Source: Ovis canadensis
Lineage: Eukaryota > Chordata > Mammalia > Artiodactyla > Bovidae
Length of the DNA stretch: 64,000 nucleotides
Direction of reading: 5' to 3'
Assembly: GCF_042477335.2 (NCBI RefSeq)
Contig: NC_091246.1
Coordinates: 21,883,001 to 21,947,000 of the forward strand
The translations under genes were made by a program, and so were the position numbers. Positions 45,101 to 56,321 of this stretch are shown piece by piece; the stretch's first letter is position 1; every line of letters begins with the position of its first letter. The notes below the pieces were generated by a model. That model had not been told where the DNA came from. It was given only the letters and a program-made list of their open reading frames with translations, and did not search any database.

Positions 45101-47684
45101 TGTTTTCAACTTATTTTTTGTTGTTTTTTCATTTCAAGATTGAACTATTTGTGACACTGTATGAGGAGAAAGGGCAATTGCCAAAATTCAATTTGTGGTT
45201 AAATTCAGTAGAAGAGGTTTTAATTTCCATGTCTGCCCCTTGATACTGTTGTAACCTTGAGCAAGACTTAAACTTCCTGAATCTCTGTTTCCTTGGAAGG
45301 AATGAGATGACATGTGTAAAGCACTTAGTGGAGGGCCTCACGTATAGTAAATGCTCAATAAATACACTTCATCACCTGTGCCCATCTGGCTTCTTCTCTC
45401 TTCCTTTTCCCATACCCTCAATCCATCCCAAAGTGTTTTAGGTTCTTTCTCAATACATTATGGCCTCTTCTCCCTCCTGGCCACTGTTCTAGTCCATTCC
45501 CTCGTCACTGCTCACCTGTTATTCTGCAACAGTGCATCAATCAGCTACAGCCCTCCCTTCTCACTCCACATGGATTGTTCCCAAATCTGGCTGCACACTG
45601 AATTTCCTTGGCGATAGTTTATAGTATCAGATTTTTGGGGCCACTCAGACCTATTGAATTAGCTCTCAAGAAAACTGGATCTCAGAAAATTCTGACTTTA
45701 AAGTACCCCCCAACCCCATGTGATTCTGATGATAGAAAGCTGCTGGGGATACAATTGTGAGCAAAGTAAACACACAGGGTCACTATATATTTGCTATTGT
45801 TCATCCAGAATGCCCTTCCTTTCCTCATTCTTCTCTCAGACTTCTTCCTTTCCCACTGCTCCCTTGGCCCAGAACAAAATTAAGGACTCCCTCCTGTGAC
45901 CCCTGCTTTCCTTACTGGACTGGGTACTGATATCCAGTTTATAGAATCCGAGTTTTTCATCTTTACCCTCCCAATGCTTCCAGGATTAGCCTTTAGGTTA
46001 ACCAATATGCAAATCCTCTATAGCTGCAAAATGCCGTTTAAATATGAATTACACTTACATAATAGTTAGTGGAAACAGTGTCAGACTTTATTTTTTGGGG
46101 CTCCAAAATCACTGCAGATGGTGATTGCAGCCATGAAATTAAAAGATGCTTACTCTTTGGAAGGAAAGTTATGACCAACCTAGATAGCATATTCAAAAGC
46201 AGAGACATTACTTTGCCAACAAAGGTCTGTCTAGTCAAGGCTATGGTTTTTCCAGTGGTCATGTATGGATGTCAGAGTTGGACTGTGAAGAAGGCTGAGC
46301 ACTGAAGAACTGATGCTTTTGAACTGTGGTGCTGGAGAAGACTCTTGAGAGTCCTTTGGACTGCAAGGAGATCCAACTAGTCCATCCTACAGGAGATCAG
46401 TCCTAGGTGTCCATTGGAAGGACTGATGCTGAAGCTGAAACTTCAATACTTTGGCCACCTCATGCAGAGAGATGACTCATTGGAAAAGACTCTAATGCTG
46501 GGAGGGATTTGGGGCAGGAGGAGAAGGGGACGACAGAGGATGAGATGGCTGGATGGCATCACTGACTCAATGGACATGAGTTTGGGTGAACTCCAAAAGT
46601 TCATGATGGACAGGGAGGCCTGGTGTGCTGTGGTTCATGGGGTCTTAAAGAGTCGGACATGACTGAGTGACTGAAATAAACTGAACTAAATAGTTGAAAG
46701 AACCCAGGACACCACTTTTTGTAGCTCGAGAGAATAATTTTGATTCTTCAGAATGCTTACCTGCCTCTGCTTGAATGTTGCTGGTGCATTAGATCCTTTT
46801 GCTTTATATAGAACTCTGCTTTTGATGAGCAGTTTTAGTGTCTGTTGTTTCACTTGATCTTCATAACAGTCCTGCAAGGTAGGTAATATTATGACCCCTC
46901 ATAAGACAATATGACTTAGGGAGTGTAAGTAGATGATGATCTCTCTTGGTCTCAGAAGCTGGTAAACCCTAGTTCTAGGAGTGCCACTCCTCATTTTCTG
47001 ACTCTCCTCGTCGTCCCAGCTTACTGGCCTGTGGGACAGCTCCTTCTCAGGGAATGGCCTGTAATGGGTTCCCTTCATTTTGTCCTTCAGGTCCTAAAGC
47101 CGGGAATTGGAGTGATATCTGTGAGCAAAGGAGCAGAGATCGGGCTGGCCATGGCCTGCTACCTCAAGCAGGTGGCAGCCACTGTCTGCATCAATGGGAC
47201 CAATGCCATCCATGATTTTCCGCTCAGGTACCGGGATCTGGTCATAAGCCCCATCCCCTCGTTTCCAGAGCGCATGCAGGTCAGCGTCGCGGGTGCTGTG
47301 CGCATCCGCCACTTCAAGGGCGACCCCCGAGATGAACGGAATCAACACAGTGTGCTTCCTGTTGAAAAGGCCCGGGGCCCAATCCTCTTCATTGTAGGGG
47401 AGGCTGACGAATGCTTCAATAGCAAAGAATACGCTGAGCAGGCACTGGACCAGCTGCGGAGGCACGGCAAAAGCAATGGAAGGATGCTGGCCTACCCCGG
47501 GGCGGGCCACCTGCTAGAGCCGCCCTACGGGCCCCTGTGCTGTATGTCCTGGAGCCGCGGCCTCTTCCTCCCCATGCTCTGGGGCGGGGAGCCTGAGGGC
47601 CAAGCGGCAGCCCAGGAGCACTCCTGGCAAGAGATCCTGAAATTCTTCAGGCAACACCTTGTTCTGAGCAGAAGCACTCTGTGA
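41723..47684 (+). CDS. ACNAT: ACNAT-like acyl-CoA amino acid N-acyltransferase, joined CDS of three exons
   Basis: Join of 41723-42185, 42420-42622 and 47091-47684 gives 419 residues, about the family's usual length (human BAAT is 418). The family transfers acyl groups from acyl-CoA to glycine or taurine, or hydrolyses acyl-CoA, mostly in peroxisomes. The N-terminal part (about residues 10-140) is the Ig-like BAAT/acyl-CoA thioesterase domain. The C-terminal part (about 155-415) is an alpha/beta hydrolase. Ser234 in the SVSKG motif replaces the Cys nucleophile of BAAT, as in mouse Acnat proteins and ACOTs. Asp328 (VGEAD) and His362 (PGAGH) complete the triad. The C-terminus is STL, a weak match to a peroxisomal PTS1 signal. 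All splice sites are canonical GT-AG, with phases 1 and 0. The start is the first ATG after the acceptor and aligns with the family's N-terminus. Resemblance to rodent ACNAT is judged from memory, so the exact orthologue name (ACNAT1 or 2) is uncertain. Confidence 0.9.
42420..42622 (+). CDS. ACNAT: ACNAT-like coding exon 2 (residues 155-222)
   Basis: The exon lies between the acceptor TGCTCTTAG ending at 42419 and the donor AAG/GTATTT at 42622/42623. At 203 nt it restores phase 0 after exon 1. It carries the LDLFGGIGG strand-turn and the [13 protein letters not shown] helix of the alpha/beta hydrolase fold, both highly conserved in BAAT, ACNAT and ACOT proteins. The homologous exon in the pseudogene upstream (7914-8005) is cut short. 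Confidence 0.92.
42700..42983 (-). mobile_element. BOV-A2 SINE in ACNAT-like intron 2
   Basis: Minus dimer beginning TGCTGCTGCTGCTGCTAAGTCGC. It lies about 80 bp after the exon 2 donor at 42622. Confidence 0.88.
43168..44560 (+). mobile_element. 5'-truncated BovB LINE in ACNAT-like intron 2
   Basis: It starts near 43168 (GAAAGTGCTGCACTCAATATG). It carries RT frames at 43175-43534 and 43715-44185 (the latter 156 codons, with [15 protein letters not shown]) and ends in GAGCGACTGAACTGAACAG. A deletion in the middle breaks the frame. It is in the same orientation as the host gene. Confidence 0.9.
44620..44915 (-). repeat. MIR-type ancient SINE, interrupted at 44678-44729
   Basis: Minus MIR: GCTAAATACTTTATATG, then ATCTTTCAGATGAGGAGGC and CACAGCCAGTTAGCGACAGAGC. 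It holds the 52-bp BovB-end insertion. Confidence 0.65.
44678..44729 (+). mobile_element. 52-bp BovB/SINE 3'-end insertion
   Basis: Only the 3' terminal segment shared by BovB and BovA SINEs is present (CAGTCCATGGGG..GGACACGACTGAG). The 11-bp duplications ACCCTTTTATT lie at 44667-44677 and 44730-44740. It interrupts a MIR. Confidence 0.85.
45240..45365 (+). repeat. MIR-type ancient SINE
   Basis: GTAACCTTGAGCAAGACTTAAACTTCCTG to GTAAAGCACTTAGTGG and AGTAAATGCTCAATAAATA is typical MIR. Confidence 0.75.
46068..46688 (+). mobile_element. 5'-truncated BovB LINE in ACNAT-like intron 2
   Basis: It runs from GTGGAAACAGTGTCAGACTTTA to GAGTGACTGAAATAAACTGAACT. Flanked by AATAGTT at 46061-46067 and 46689-46695. 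Confidence 0.85.
47091..47684 (+). CDS. ACNAT: ACNAT-like coding exon 3, catalytic domain and C-terminus (residues 223-419)
   Basis: The acceptor TGTCCTTCAG ends at 47090. The exon opens with GTC and stays open to TGA at 47682-47684. It contains the nucleophile motif GVISVSKG (Ser234), the Asp328 motif FIVGEAD, the His362 motif [11 protein letters not shown] and the [11 protein letters not shown] helix. The final residues are STL. An ATTAAA hexamer near 48241 is a possible polyadenylation signal, but the 3' end cannot be fixed by eye. Confidence 0.92.
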   Translation, partial: VLKPGIGVISVSKGAEIGLAMACYLKQVAATVCINGTNAIHDFPLRYRDLVISPIPSFPERMQVSVAGAVRIRHFKGDPRDERNQHSVLPVEKARGPILFIVGEADECFNSKEYAEQALDQLRRHGKSNGRMLAYPGAGHLLEPPYGPLCCMSWSRGLFLPMLWGGEPEGQAAAQEHSWQEILKFFRQHLVLSRSTL

Positions 47685-48359
47685 GGGGGATGATGGGCGG
47701 GCGCGGGGGGCGGAGACCAACAGCAGCGGAAAAGAATCAGGCAGGGCTATGGGTGAGGGAAGGGGCTCTCGTGATTTCTGTAGATTAACAGTCATCTTGA
47801 GGCAACTGGAAGGAAATTGGACAAAATCAAAGAATCAGAAGCATCTGAAATATTTCCGATAAAATTGTACGTGCTTTGTAAATTTTTATAAATTGAATCT
47901 TAGCTGATATGCACCAGGGTACGTTGCTCCTTCAAAATTTTGATGTCCTTGAACATTTTGAATTACCTTTTGTATCCCGGTTGGGGAGTCCTTGGATCCG
48001 GGTTTGCCAATCTAGATGAATTTCCTGGAACTCTGAAGTCCCTTGTGAAGTCATTTTCTGTTTAAACTATTTGGAGTTGAATTTGACATTTGATTTGAAA
48101 AGTTCAGATACCAGCATCAGGTGTAGGCTTGCTATGGATTTCCAGTAGATACCTTCACTCTTTTTTTTTTTTTTTTGGACTAATGATGTTTCTTTTTCTT
48201 CCTAAAATATATTTTGTTAAAAAATTTTAAACAGGAGTGGGATTAAATGCTCATGTGCTTCTGGAGCATTTAGTGACTAAATGAGTTATATTTGAAGTGA
48301 TTACAGGAGTGCCTGGCACATAGTGATTTCAGTATCAGAGTTAGCTATTATCATTTCCA
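47685..48359 (+). other. 3' flank of the ACNAT-like gene
   Basis: Probable 3' UTR and downstream sequence. No AATAAA was seen close to the stop. ATTAAA at 48241 is a candidate. A T run lies at 48161-48176 and a weak MIR-like segment near 48270-48350. Confidence 0.4.
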
Positions 48360-48880
48360 TAAGGTTTTTCTCCTTCAATCTGTCAATGTGGTGAATTGTA
48401 TTCTTTGATACACTAATTTTTCTTATTCATCTAATTCTACTAGATCAGTTTCTCATCTTGACTAGTTTGGGTTTTAAAATAAAAAATTTTTTGGAGCTAA
48501 CCTAGTCATTTATATTTTCTAAGAATTTCATCTCTATTTTCTGGAACACATTTCTCTCTCTCTCTCTCTTTTTAACATATCAACTGTCATTTTATTTGCA
48601 TGCTTTTGCCTTTTACTTTGAATCCAACTTGCTAAATATTTGTCTGTTTTATTGATCTTTTCCTGGAACAGCTTTTGGGTTACTTATGGGTCAAATCTAA
48701 TTTTTCCTGATTCATCAATTTCTGCTTCTTTGAAATAAGTTTATTCTTTCTGCCATATTTGCTTTTCTGGCTTTTTGATATACAGTGTTCTCATTTTGTT
48801 AATGTCTAAGTAGTTTGTGATTTACTTCCTGCCCCTCCCTTAAATCCAGGAGTGCTTTTACCAAAGCACCAAGTATCATC
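48360..48880 (-). mobile_element. ancient L1 ORF2 remnant
   Basis: TTCTCCTTCAATCTGTCAATGTGGTGAATTG and the TGCTTCTTTGAAATAAGTTTATTC-type sequence are typical of old minus-oriented L1 ORF2. A (TC)n run lies at 48553-48570. Confidence 0.5.
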
Positions 48881-49814
48881 CTGTAGTTAACTTGTTCTTT
48901 AAAAGGGAATCTCACTTTGTATTGGAGGGGTCAGATTGTCACCCTCTGAATCCACTGATCAAACTTGGTGTCTCTAAAAATGGTCAACTTGAAATAACAT
49001 GTTTCATGATGAGATGTAATGTGGAGTGCCCAGCACTTCTTAGACCTCTTCTAACAGCACTAGTAAGCTTGAAGTTTTATTGTCAAGCTTTAAATCCAGT
49101 CCTTAGATCAAACTTCTTACTAAGGTGGTAGCTAGTGGAAAAGATCAATGGTACTATAAGGAGACAACCATAGATTGTCTATCATTCTATGATCTGGTCT
49201 AGTCACAAGTTAATTACCAACTGACCTGGCCTCTTTTCATAAAAATTGCATGGAAAATTTTGGAATTTTTCACTTTGTAGGATTTTGTTTTTCTTTTTGC
49301 ATTGGAGTGAGCTGGGGAATTATCCAAAATTAAAAGGCATTTGAGAGGCATATCAACCAAATACTGTGCGTGGGCGTGGTTTGAACAAAATAACTGTAAA
49401 AAGATTTTTGAGGGGTAACTGGAGAAATATGAATATGACTGGATAGTAAACAATACTATGAAATGATTATCTTGTTAGGTGTCCGAATGGTGTTGGGGTT
49501 ATGTAAAAAAGTAACTTTTTAGAGATGGATACTGACATATTTAGAAGTGAAGAGTCACACTATCTGGGAATCATTTTAAAATACTATAGGAATATGAAAA
49601 ATGTGAGAAGCTATGGTATCTAGATGATGCATATGCTGAGGTTTTCTTTCTCTACTTTTATGTATGCTTGCAAATTTTTAATAATAAAAGTTAAAAAATA
49701 AGGTACAATTGTTATATTTATTTTTCTGCCCAACAGACAAGAACTTTAGCATGCAATACATCTTTTCTCCATGATATACCTCATTAATTTCAGATTAATT
49801 TTTTTGCAATCAGT

Positions 49815-50205
49815 GATAATTAGTTTAAATTAATTTTCATTGGCATGTAGTTGCTTTTACAATGTTGTATTAGTTTCTGCTGTACAGCAAAATGAATCAG
49901 TTATATGTATATACACATATATCCCATCTTTTAAAGATTTCCTTCCCATTTAAGTCACCGTAGAGCACTGAGTAGAGCTCCCTCTGCTATACAGTTGGTT
50001 CTCATTAGTTACCTATTGATATTTTATACACAGTAGTGTATGAAGGTCAATCCCAATCTCCTAATTCATCCCCCTCCTCCTTCCCCGCTTGGTAACCATG
50101 AGTTTGTTCTCTATATCTGTGACTCTCCGCTTTGCAAATAAGTTCATCTGTACCATTTTTCTAGACTCCACATGTACATGATATTATACAACATTTGTTT
50201 TTCTC
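49815..50205 (-). mobile_element. older L1 3' UTR fragment
   Basis: It contains landmarks shared with 10445-10640 and 60540-60800: ACAATGTTGTATTAGTTTCTGCTGTACAGC, TTAAGTCACCGTAGAGCACTGAG, and CTCATTAGTTACCTATT. A 69-codon frame just right of it is not gene-like. Confidence 0.75.
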
Positions 50206-51769
50206 TTTAGTCTTTTTATTTTGGCATCCATTGTTGCCAATGAGAAATCTGATTCTTGCTACTTTGTGGGATTTTTTTCTTTTTCTGAAAATTTCTTACA
50301 ATTTTCTCTTTGTTCTTAGCCTTCTGAAATTCCATCAGGATATGACTAGGAATGGGTTTATTATTATTGTTTTAATTGATTTTGCTTGGTACCCCATGGG
50401 CTGAACCTGTATCACATGTTCATGCCTAAAGTGATCACAGGTGAGGGAGATGAGACCACCATACTAACTTAGACAATCAAGACTAACCCAGAGGTACAGC
50501 AATGGGTCAGCATCCATTGGAAAACCATGTCCATTTAGTGGACTATGAACAAAAATAAGATCCATTATTAGGAAGGGCTATTCAGTTGCCAATCAGCACA
50601 GTTTGCCCCGCCTGCTTTTACTATCTCCCCTAATTATTTCAGTAACAAACGAAAATTTGGTTGGGGGAGATATGCTCATCTGGTTTCTGATGCATTTCAA
50701 GTATTTTCTGTAACTTATGGGCAAAGATTACCCCTCAATTAACCTGTCCAGACGTTTTGATTCTCTAAGCTTTGTTTTCTTTCTCTGTGTCCTTTGGCTG
50801 ACTGCAGAAGTATTTCTAGTTTAAACATTTGTAGAATACTTCTCATCTGTATATATGAATCCTAGTAACTTTCACCCTATCATATTCCCTTTCTAGGGTG
50901 GTTATACAGTCTATCCCAAAGACAAAGGTTTATGTGCCCTTAAACACAAATAATTTATAATGCTGTAAACTGGCAGCCTCTTAGTCTCTGGATTTTCTTT
51001 ATCTCTAAGGCTTTCCATTTCACTGTTTCTTTGTTGTGTTTCAACCTTGACTAGGTATTTTTCCCTCAGCCTTTGTATGTGGTTTTCACAGATTTCTATT
51101 GCTTCTGGTAGAAAGTTTAATCAGTTTAAAAATCCCTGCTGCTTATACTCTTGTTGCATAACCTTTCTCCTTTTGAATTGTACCCACATGGTGTTCTTTT
51201 TTTTCCTCACCCAGTGATTCGTGTAGGCACAGAATGTGGCATAATTCTGGCCAATGAGATGTCAGGGACATCTGAAGAGAATGGAGATTGCCTGAGACAT
51301 TTTTGGAATTTGGAGGGAAGTTTTCCATTTGGATGGTGTATCTTAAGGTGGATGATATCCTGAGACCATGAGGGGAGCTGGTCTGAAGACAAAGCCAACA
51401 CCCAAGGTCTGAGCCAAATGAGTTGCAGAGAAATACTGGAGCTCTAATTATGTTGTTGCCATACTTGTTTAATCTTTGTATTTCTTGTTAAGACTCAATA
51501 TGCTGTCTTATTTGTTTAAGTCACTTACTTTGGGCTTTTCTGTTCTTTGCTACTAAAGACGATCATGGTCATAAACATTTCTGCCTCTTGGCAGCCCACC
51601 CTCTTTTGGATCTGGCCTGAGGCATTGTAGAAGAACAAACGGCACAACCTAATTTTTTTAATGAAAATATTGCAAGATGAATTAAAAATTAATAACCATC
51701 TTGAATTTTATGACACTTATTAGACTTTTAAAGTTTCATAAGATTATATAATATGGATAACCTGAGAGG
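50206..51769. other. intergenic, nothing recognised
   Basis: Unique-looking, AT-rich sequence. Frames of 60-70 codons occur on both strands at 51143-51401 without recognisable domains. Confidence 0.5.
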
Positions 51770-51779
51770 CATGTATTGT

Positions 51780-51986
51780 GTTTTATTCTTTTTTAAAGTT
51801 TTTTTCTTTTGATGTGGACTAATTTTAAAGTATTGAATTTGTTACAATATTGCTTCTGCTTTATGTCCTGGCTTTTTGGCCTCAAGACATGTGGGATCTT
51901 AGCTGCCCAACCAGGAATAGAACCCACACCTCCTGCATTGGAGGGCGAAGTCTTAACCACTGGACTGCCAGGGAAGTCCCAAGGAC
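51780..51986 (-). mobile_element. CHR-type tRNA SINE
   Basis: Minus orientation, ending CCACTGGACTGCCAGGGAAGTCCC. The 10-bp duplication CATGTATTGT is at 51770-51779 and 51987-51996. Confidence 0.85.
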
Positions 51987-52295
51987 CATGTATTGTTGCT
52001 GGAGGAGATTGTATTACATTTTCCTTGTGATGATGCAATAGTGGGGAGAAGTGAAACCTCTGATGGTGAGTAGAGTCACCTCCATCTTCCCAATTGGAAA
52101 GGAACTGAAAATAAGCCATGTATATAGAAAACATACAGACCAAAATGCTTATTGAGTTTTTACTGTATACCAGAAACTTTGCTACAAGGTTTTTTGAGTT
52201 ATCTAATTGAATCTTCAGAGCAGCTTTAACAGTAGACATCCCAAGAGGCTGTGAGATGGATTAGCATTGTCATTCAGCTGATCCTGGGTTTGATT

Positions 52296-52625
52296 TTAAT
52301 CAATCTCAGTCCTGTGATTACAGGAGAGAAGGATCTTTTTCAGAGCACACATAGAAGCTTTTAGATCATCTATAGGGCACACAAGTTGGGAATTTAAATT
52401 CCTGAGTTCATCTTCTTTCCCCACTTTGTCCAGCAACACTAGGAGCAACAAGCCAATCTTATATTTATCAGTTTGCCAAAAATGTTCTAAAGTATCATAT
52501 ATAAATTTACCCAGCCCTTTCATTCGTATAAGAGGTTGATGAGAAGTATTCAGGGGTGCCTTTTTTTTTCCTGTCTTCATTGTCAACTCATGCCATTGAC
52601 TATCAGTGTTCTCCTTACTACTCAA
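52296..52625 (-). other. unrecognised 109-codon open frame beside the L1 insertion
   Basis: The frame is longer than most chance frames here and has an even composition (KENTDSQWHELT.. to LLLVLLDKVGKEDELRNLN). Removing the L1 (52648-54493) would join it to 54511-54590, which reads as a Trp-rich stretch on the minus strand but without an evident start. I do not recognise the family. It could be an old retrotransposed or retroviral fragment, or chance. Confidence 0.25.
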
Positions 52626-52647
52626 AATAGAATAATTAGCATATTTA

Positions 52648-54493
52648 TTTATTTATTTATTTATTTTTTAGTTTTTTATTTTTTAAATTTTAAAATCTTT
52701 AATTCTTACATGCTTTCCCAAAGATGAACCCCCCTCCCACCTCCCTCCCCACAATAGCTCTCTGGGTCATCCCCATGCACCAGCCCCAAGCATGCTGTAT
52801 CCTGTGTCAGACATAGACTGGCGATTCAATTCTTACATGATAGTATACATGTTAGAATGCCATTCTCCCAAATCATTGCACCCTCTCCCTCTCCCTCTGA
52901 GTCCAAAAGTCTGTTATACACATCTGTGTCTTTTTTCCTGTCTTGCATACAGGGTGGTCATTGCCATCTTCCTAAATTCCATATATATGTGTTAGTATAC
53001 TGTATTGGTGTTTTTCTTTCTGGCTTACTTCACTCTGTATAATCGGCTCCAGTTTCATCCATCTCATCAGAACTGATTCAAATGAATTCTTTTTAACGGC
53101 TGAGTAATACTCCATTGTGTATATGTACCACAGCTTTCTTATCCATTCATCTGCTGATGGACATCTAGGTTGTTTCCATGTCCTGGCTATTATAAACAGT
53201 GCTGCAATGAACACTGGGGTACATGTGTCTCTTTCCATTCTGGTTTGCTCGGTGTGTATGCCCAGCAGTGGGATTGCTGGGTCATAAGGTAGTTCTATTT
53301 GCAATTTTTTAAGGAATCTCCACACTGTTCTCCATAGTGGCTGTACTAGTTTGCATTACCACCAACAGTGTAGGAGGGTTCCCTTTTCTCCACACCCTCT
53401 CCAGCATTTATTGCTTGCAGATTTTTGGATCACAGCCATTCTGACTGGCATGAAATGGTACCTCATTGCGGTTTTGATTTGCACTTCTCTAATAATGAGT
53501 GATGTTGAGCATCTTTTCATGTGTTTGTTAGCCATTCGTATGTCTTCTTTGGAGAAATGTCTATTTAGTTCTTTGGCCCATTTTTTGATTGGGTCGTTTA
53601 TTTTTTTTGAATTGAGCTGCATAAGTTGCTTGTATATTTTTGAGATTAGTTGTTTGTCAGTTGCTTCATTTGCTATTATTTTCTCCCATTCAGAAGGCTG
53701 TCTTTTCACCTTGCTTATATTTTTCTTTGTTGTGCAGAAGCTTTTAATTTTAATGAGATCCCATTTGTTTATTTTTGCTTTTATTTCCAGAATTCTGGGA
53801 GGTGGATCATAGAGGATCCTGCTGTGATTTATGTCTGAGAGTGTTTTGCCTATGTTCTCCTCTAGGAGTTTTATAGTTTCTGATCTTACATTTAGATCTT
53901 TAATCCATTTTGAGTTTATTTTTGTGTGCGGTGTTAGAAAGTGATCTAGTTTCATTCTTTTACAAGTGATTGACCAGTTTTCCCAGCACCACTTGTTAAA
54001 GAGATTGTCTTTACTCCATTGTATATTCTTGCCTCCTTTGTCAAAGATAAGGTGTCCATATGTGTATGGATTTATCTCTGGGCTTTCTATTTTGTTCCAT
54101 TGATCTATATGTCTGTCTTTGTGCCAGTACCATACTGTCTTGATGACTGTGGCTTTGTAGTAGAGCCTGAAGTCAGGCAAGTTGATTCCTCCAGTTCCAT
54201 TCTTCTTTCAAAGTAGAAAAAGAAATTAAGGAAACAATTCCATTCACCATTGCAACGAAAAGAATAAAATACTTAGGAATATATCTACCTAAAGAAACTA
54301 AAGACCTATATATAGAAAACTATAAAACACTGATGAAAGAAATCAAAGAGGACACTAATAGATGGAGAAATATACCATGTTCATGGATCGGAAGAATCAA
54401 TATAGTGAAAATGAGTATACTACCCAAAGCAATTTACAAATTCAATGCAATCCCTATCAAGCTACCAGCCACATTTTTCACAGAACTAGAACA
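52648..54493 (-). mobile_element. L1 LINE with inverted 5' segment (twin-primed)
   Basis: From about 52648 to 54190 it is minus-strand L1 (poly(T), 3' UTR, ORF2 C-terminal frames 52972-53325 and 53356-54180). 54191-54493 is the adjacent upstream ORF2 segment on the + strand (frame 54333 onward, [12 protein letters not shown] before it). The exact 17-bp duplication AATAATTAGCATATTTA is at 52631-52647 and 54494-54510. Confidence 0.93.
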
Positions 54494-54614
54494 AATAATT
54501 AGCATATTTAAATCTAATCAGATTAAAGAGCCAGTTCCAGAAATCCCAGAGCCAATTCAAAAAAACTCAATCTTAAAACTCTGTTTTTTTTTTTTTTAAG
54601 AAACACTCTCTGTA

Positions 54615-55140
54615 AGAAAATCTCAGTTAGAGTTCTCAAGAGAAATAGAACTGACATGATAAATACAGAAAAATTTTTTAAGGCATTGGCTCCTGGGGTT
54701 ACAGAGGCTGAGAAGTCTCCAAATCCACAACCTGCAATCTGGAAACCCAGAAAAGCTGATGGTATGATTGTAGTCCAAGTCTGAAGGCCTGAGAACCATG
54801 AGAGTTAATAGTGCGAATTCCAGTCTGAAAGCTGGTAGCCTCGATATCCAAGGAGAGCTGATGTTTCAGTATGAGATTGAAGTCAGGAAAAGACAGATGT
54901 CTTCGCTCAATGAGGTAGGAGGAGTTTCCTCTTTTTAAAGGAAGGTGAGCCTTTTTATTCTATCCAGTTTTCCATTAGTTGGATGAGGGCCACCTATGTT
55001 AGGGAGGGCAATCCATGTTTTTACTCAGTCTGTTGAATCTCATGTAATCTCATCCAAAACACTCTCACAGATATACCCACAATAATGTTTGACCAAATAT
55101 CTGGGGCTCCAGTGGCTCAGTCAAGTTGATACAGAAAATT
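54615..55140. repeat. ancient interspersed repeat, family uncertain
   Basis: AGAGTTCTCAAGAGAAATAGAAC.. GAGGCTGAGAAGTCTCC.. GATGAGGGCCACC.. GTTGATACAGAAAATTAACCACC is a sequence pattern common in eutherian genomes. I recognise it as a repeat but cannot name the family with certainty. Confidence 0.5.
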
Positions 55141-55149
55141 AACCACCAC

Positions 55150-55295
55150 AGTATAGATAGTCACTAAATTATTTCCATTTTACAGATGAGTAAACCAAGC
55201 CTGGGGAGCTTAAGTTACCTAAGCTTACACAAATATAGATGGATTTATAATAGGATTGAATTTACAGTCTTCCAGAACTCATGTAACTATCATTT
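55150..55295 (-). repeat. MIR-type ancient SINE
   Basis: TTTCCATTTTACAGATGAGTAAACCAAGCCTGGGGAGCTTAAG is typical minus-strand MIR. Confidence 0.65.
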
Positions 55296-55739
55296 TACCT
55301 GCCTGACAGCAGTATCTACCCAGGTTGCAGTATCTAGGGATGAAATAATCTAATCTTCTCTTAGTTATATCAATATTATGACTTCCACTATAATTGAGGT
55401 TGGATGTGGTAAGGGTCTTTATAATTTTTTAGTTTGGTTAGTTCAACACATAATATTAAAAGACAGACTAGTCCAATGACAGAGGACCTTACAATATTTT
55501 AACTGATAATACCACATATACAGAAAGAAAAATTCAGACAAGCAGAAGTATGTTCTGGCCTCAGTGAGAAAGGTTTGGTGAATGTCTTGCATTGCTCTGA
55601 ATGAAAAAGCTGGGTTAGAGAAGAAAATCCACCAGTAAAGGAAATATAGTTGAGTTCACAATAGAGAAGTCGTCTGATCCATGGGACAGGGACGGTGCAG
55701 CAGGCTTTTCCCATGGCTTATTCAGTTATGAAAGTGACA

Positions 55740-55940
55740 GTGATAATTGCTTAGTCGTGTCTGACTCTTTGCAACCCCATGGACAGTAGCCCACCAGGCT
55801 CCTCTGTCCATGGAATTCTCCAGGCAAAAATGCTGGAGTGGGTTGCCATTCCTTTCTCCAGGGGATCTTCCTGACCCAGGGATTGAACCTGGGTCTTCTG
55901 CATTGCAGGTAGATTCTTTACCATCTGAGTCACCAGAGAA
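55740..55940 (-). mobile_element. Bov-tA SINE
   Basis: Minus orientation: ATTGCTTAGTCGTGTCTGACTC to TACCATCTGAGTCACCAGAGAA. It is followed immediately by a BOV-A2. Confidence 0.85.
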
Positions 55941-55946
55941 CACACT

Positions 55947-56214
55947 GCTGCTGCTGCTAAGTCACTTCAGTCGTGTCCGACTCTGTGCGATCCCATAGAG
56001 GGCAGCCCACCAGGCTCTGCCATCCCTGGGATTCTCCCGGCAAGAACACTGGAGTGGGTTGCCATTTCCTTCTCCAATGCATGAAAGTGAAAAGTGAAAG
56101 TGAAGTCAGTCGTGTCCGACTCTCAGTGACCCGATGGACTGCAGCCCTCCAGGCTCCTCTGTCCATGGGATTTTCCAGGCAAGAGTACTGGAGTGGGGTG
56201 CCATTTTGCCTTCT
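55947..56214 (-). mobile_element. BOV-A2 SINE
   Basis: Minus dimer with a CTG-run start. Flanked by CCAGAGAA(C/T)ACACT-type repeats at 55933-55946 and 56215-56228. The left flank lies inside the end of the neighbouring Bov-tA. Confidence 0.88.
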
Positions 56215-56321
56215 CCAGAGAATACACTATTCACCTTTAAAAAGAAACTCATGCTAATCAAGCAACATTTTAACTAATAAAATGGTTTTCCAGACATCTT
56301 GATTACAAGATGAAGTATGGG

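Noticed and set aside
47094-47510. 138-codon minus frame opposite ACNAT-like exon 3
   Set aside because: It is a shadow of the real coding exon on the other strand.
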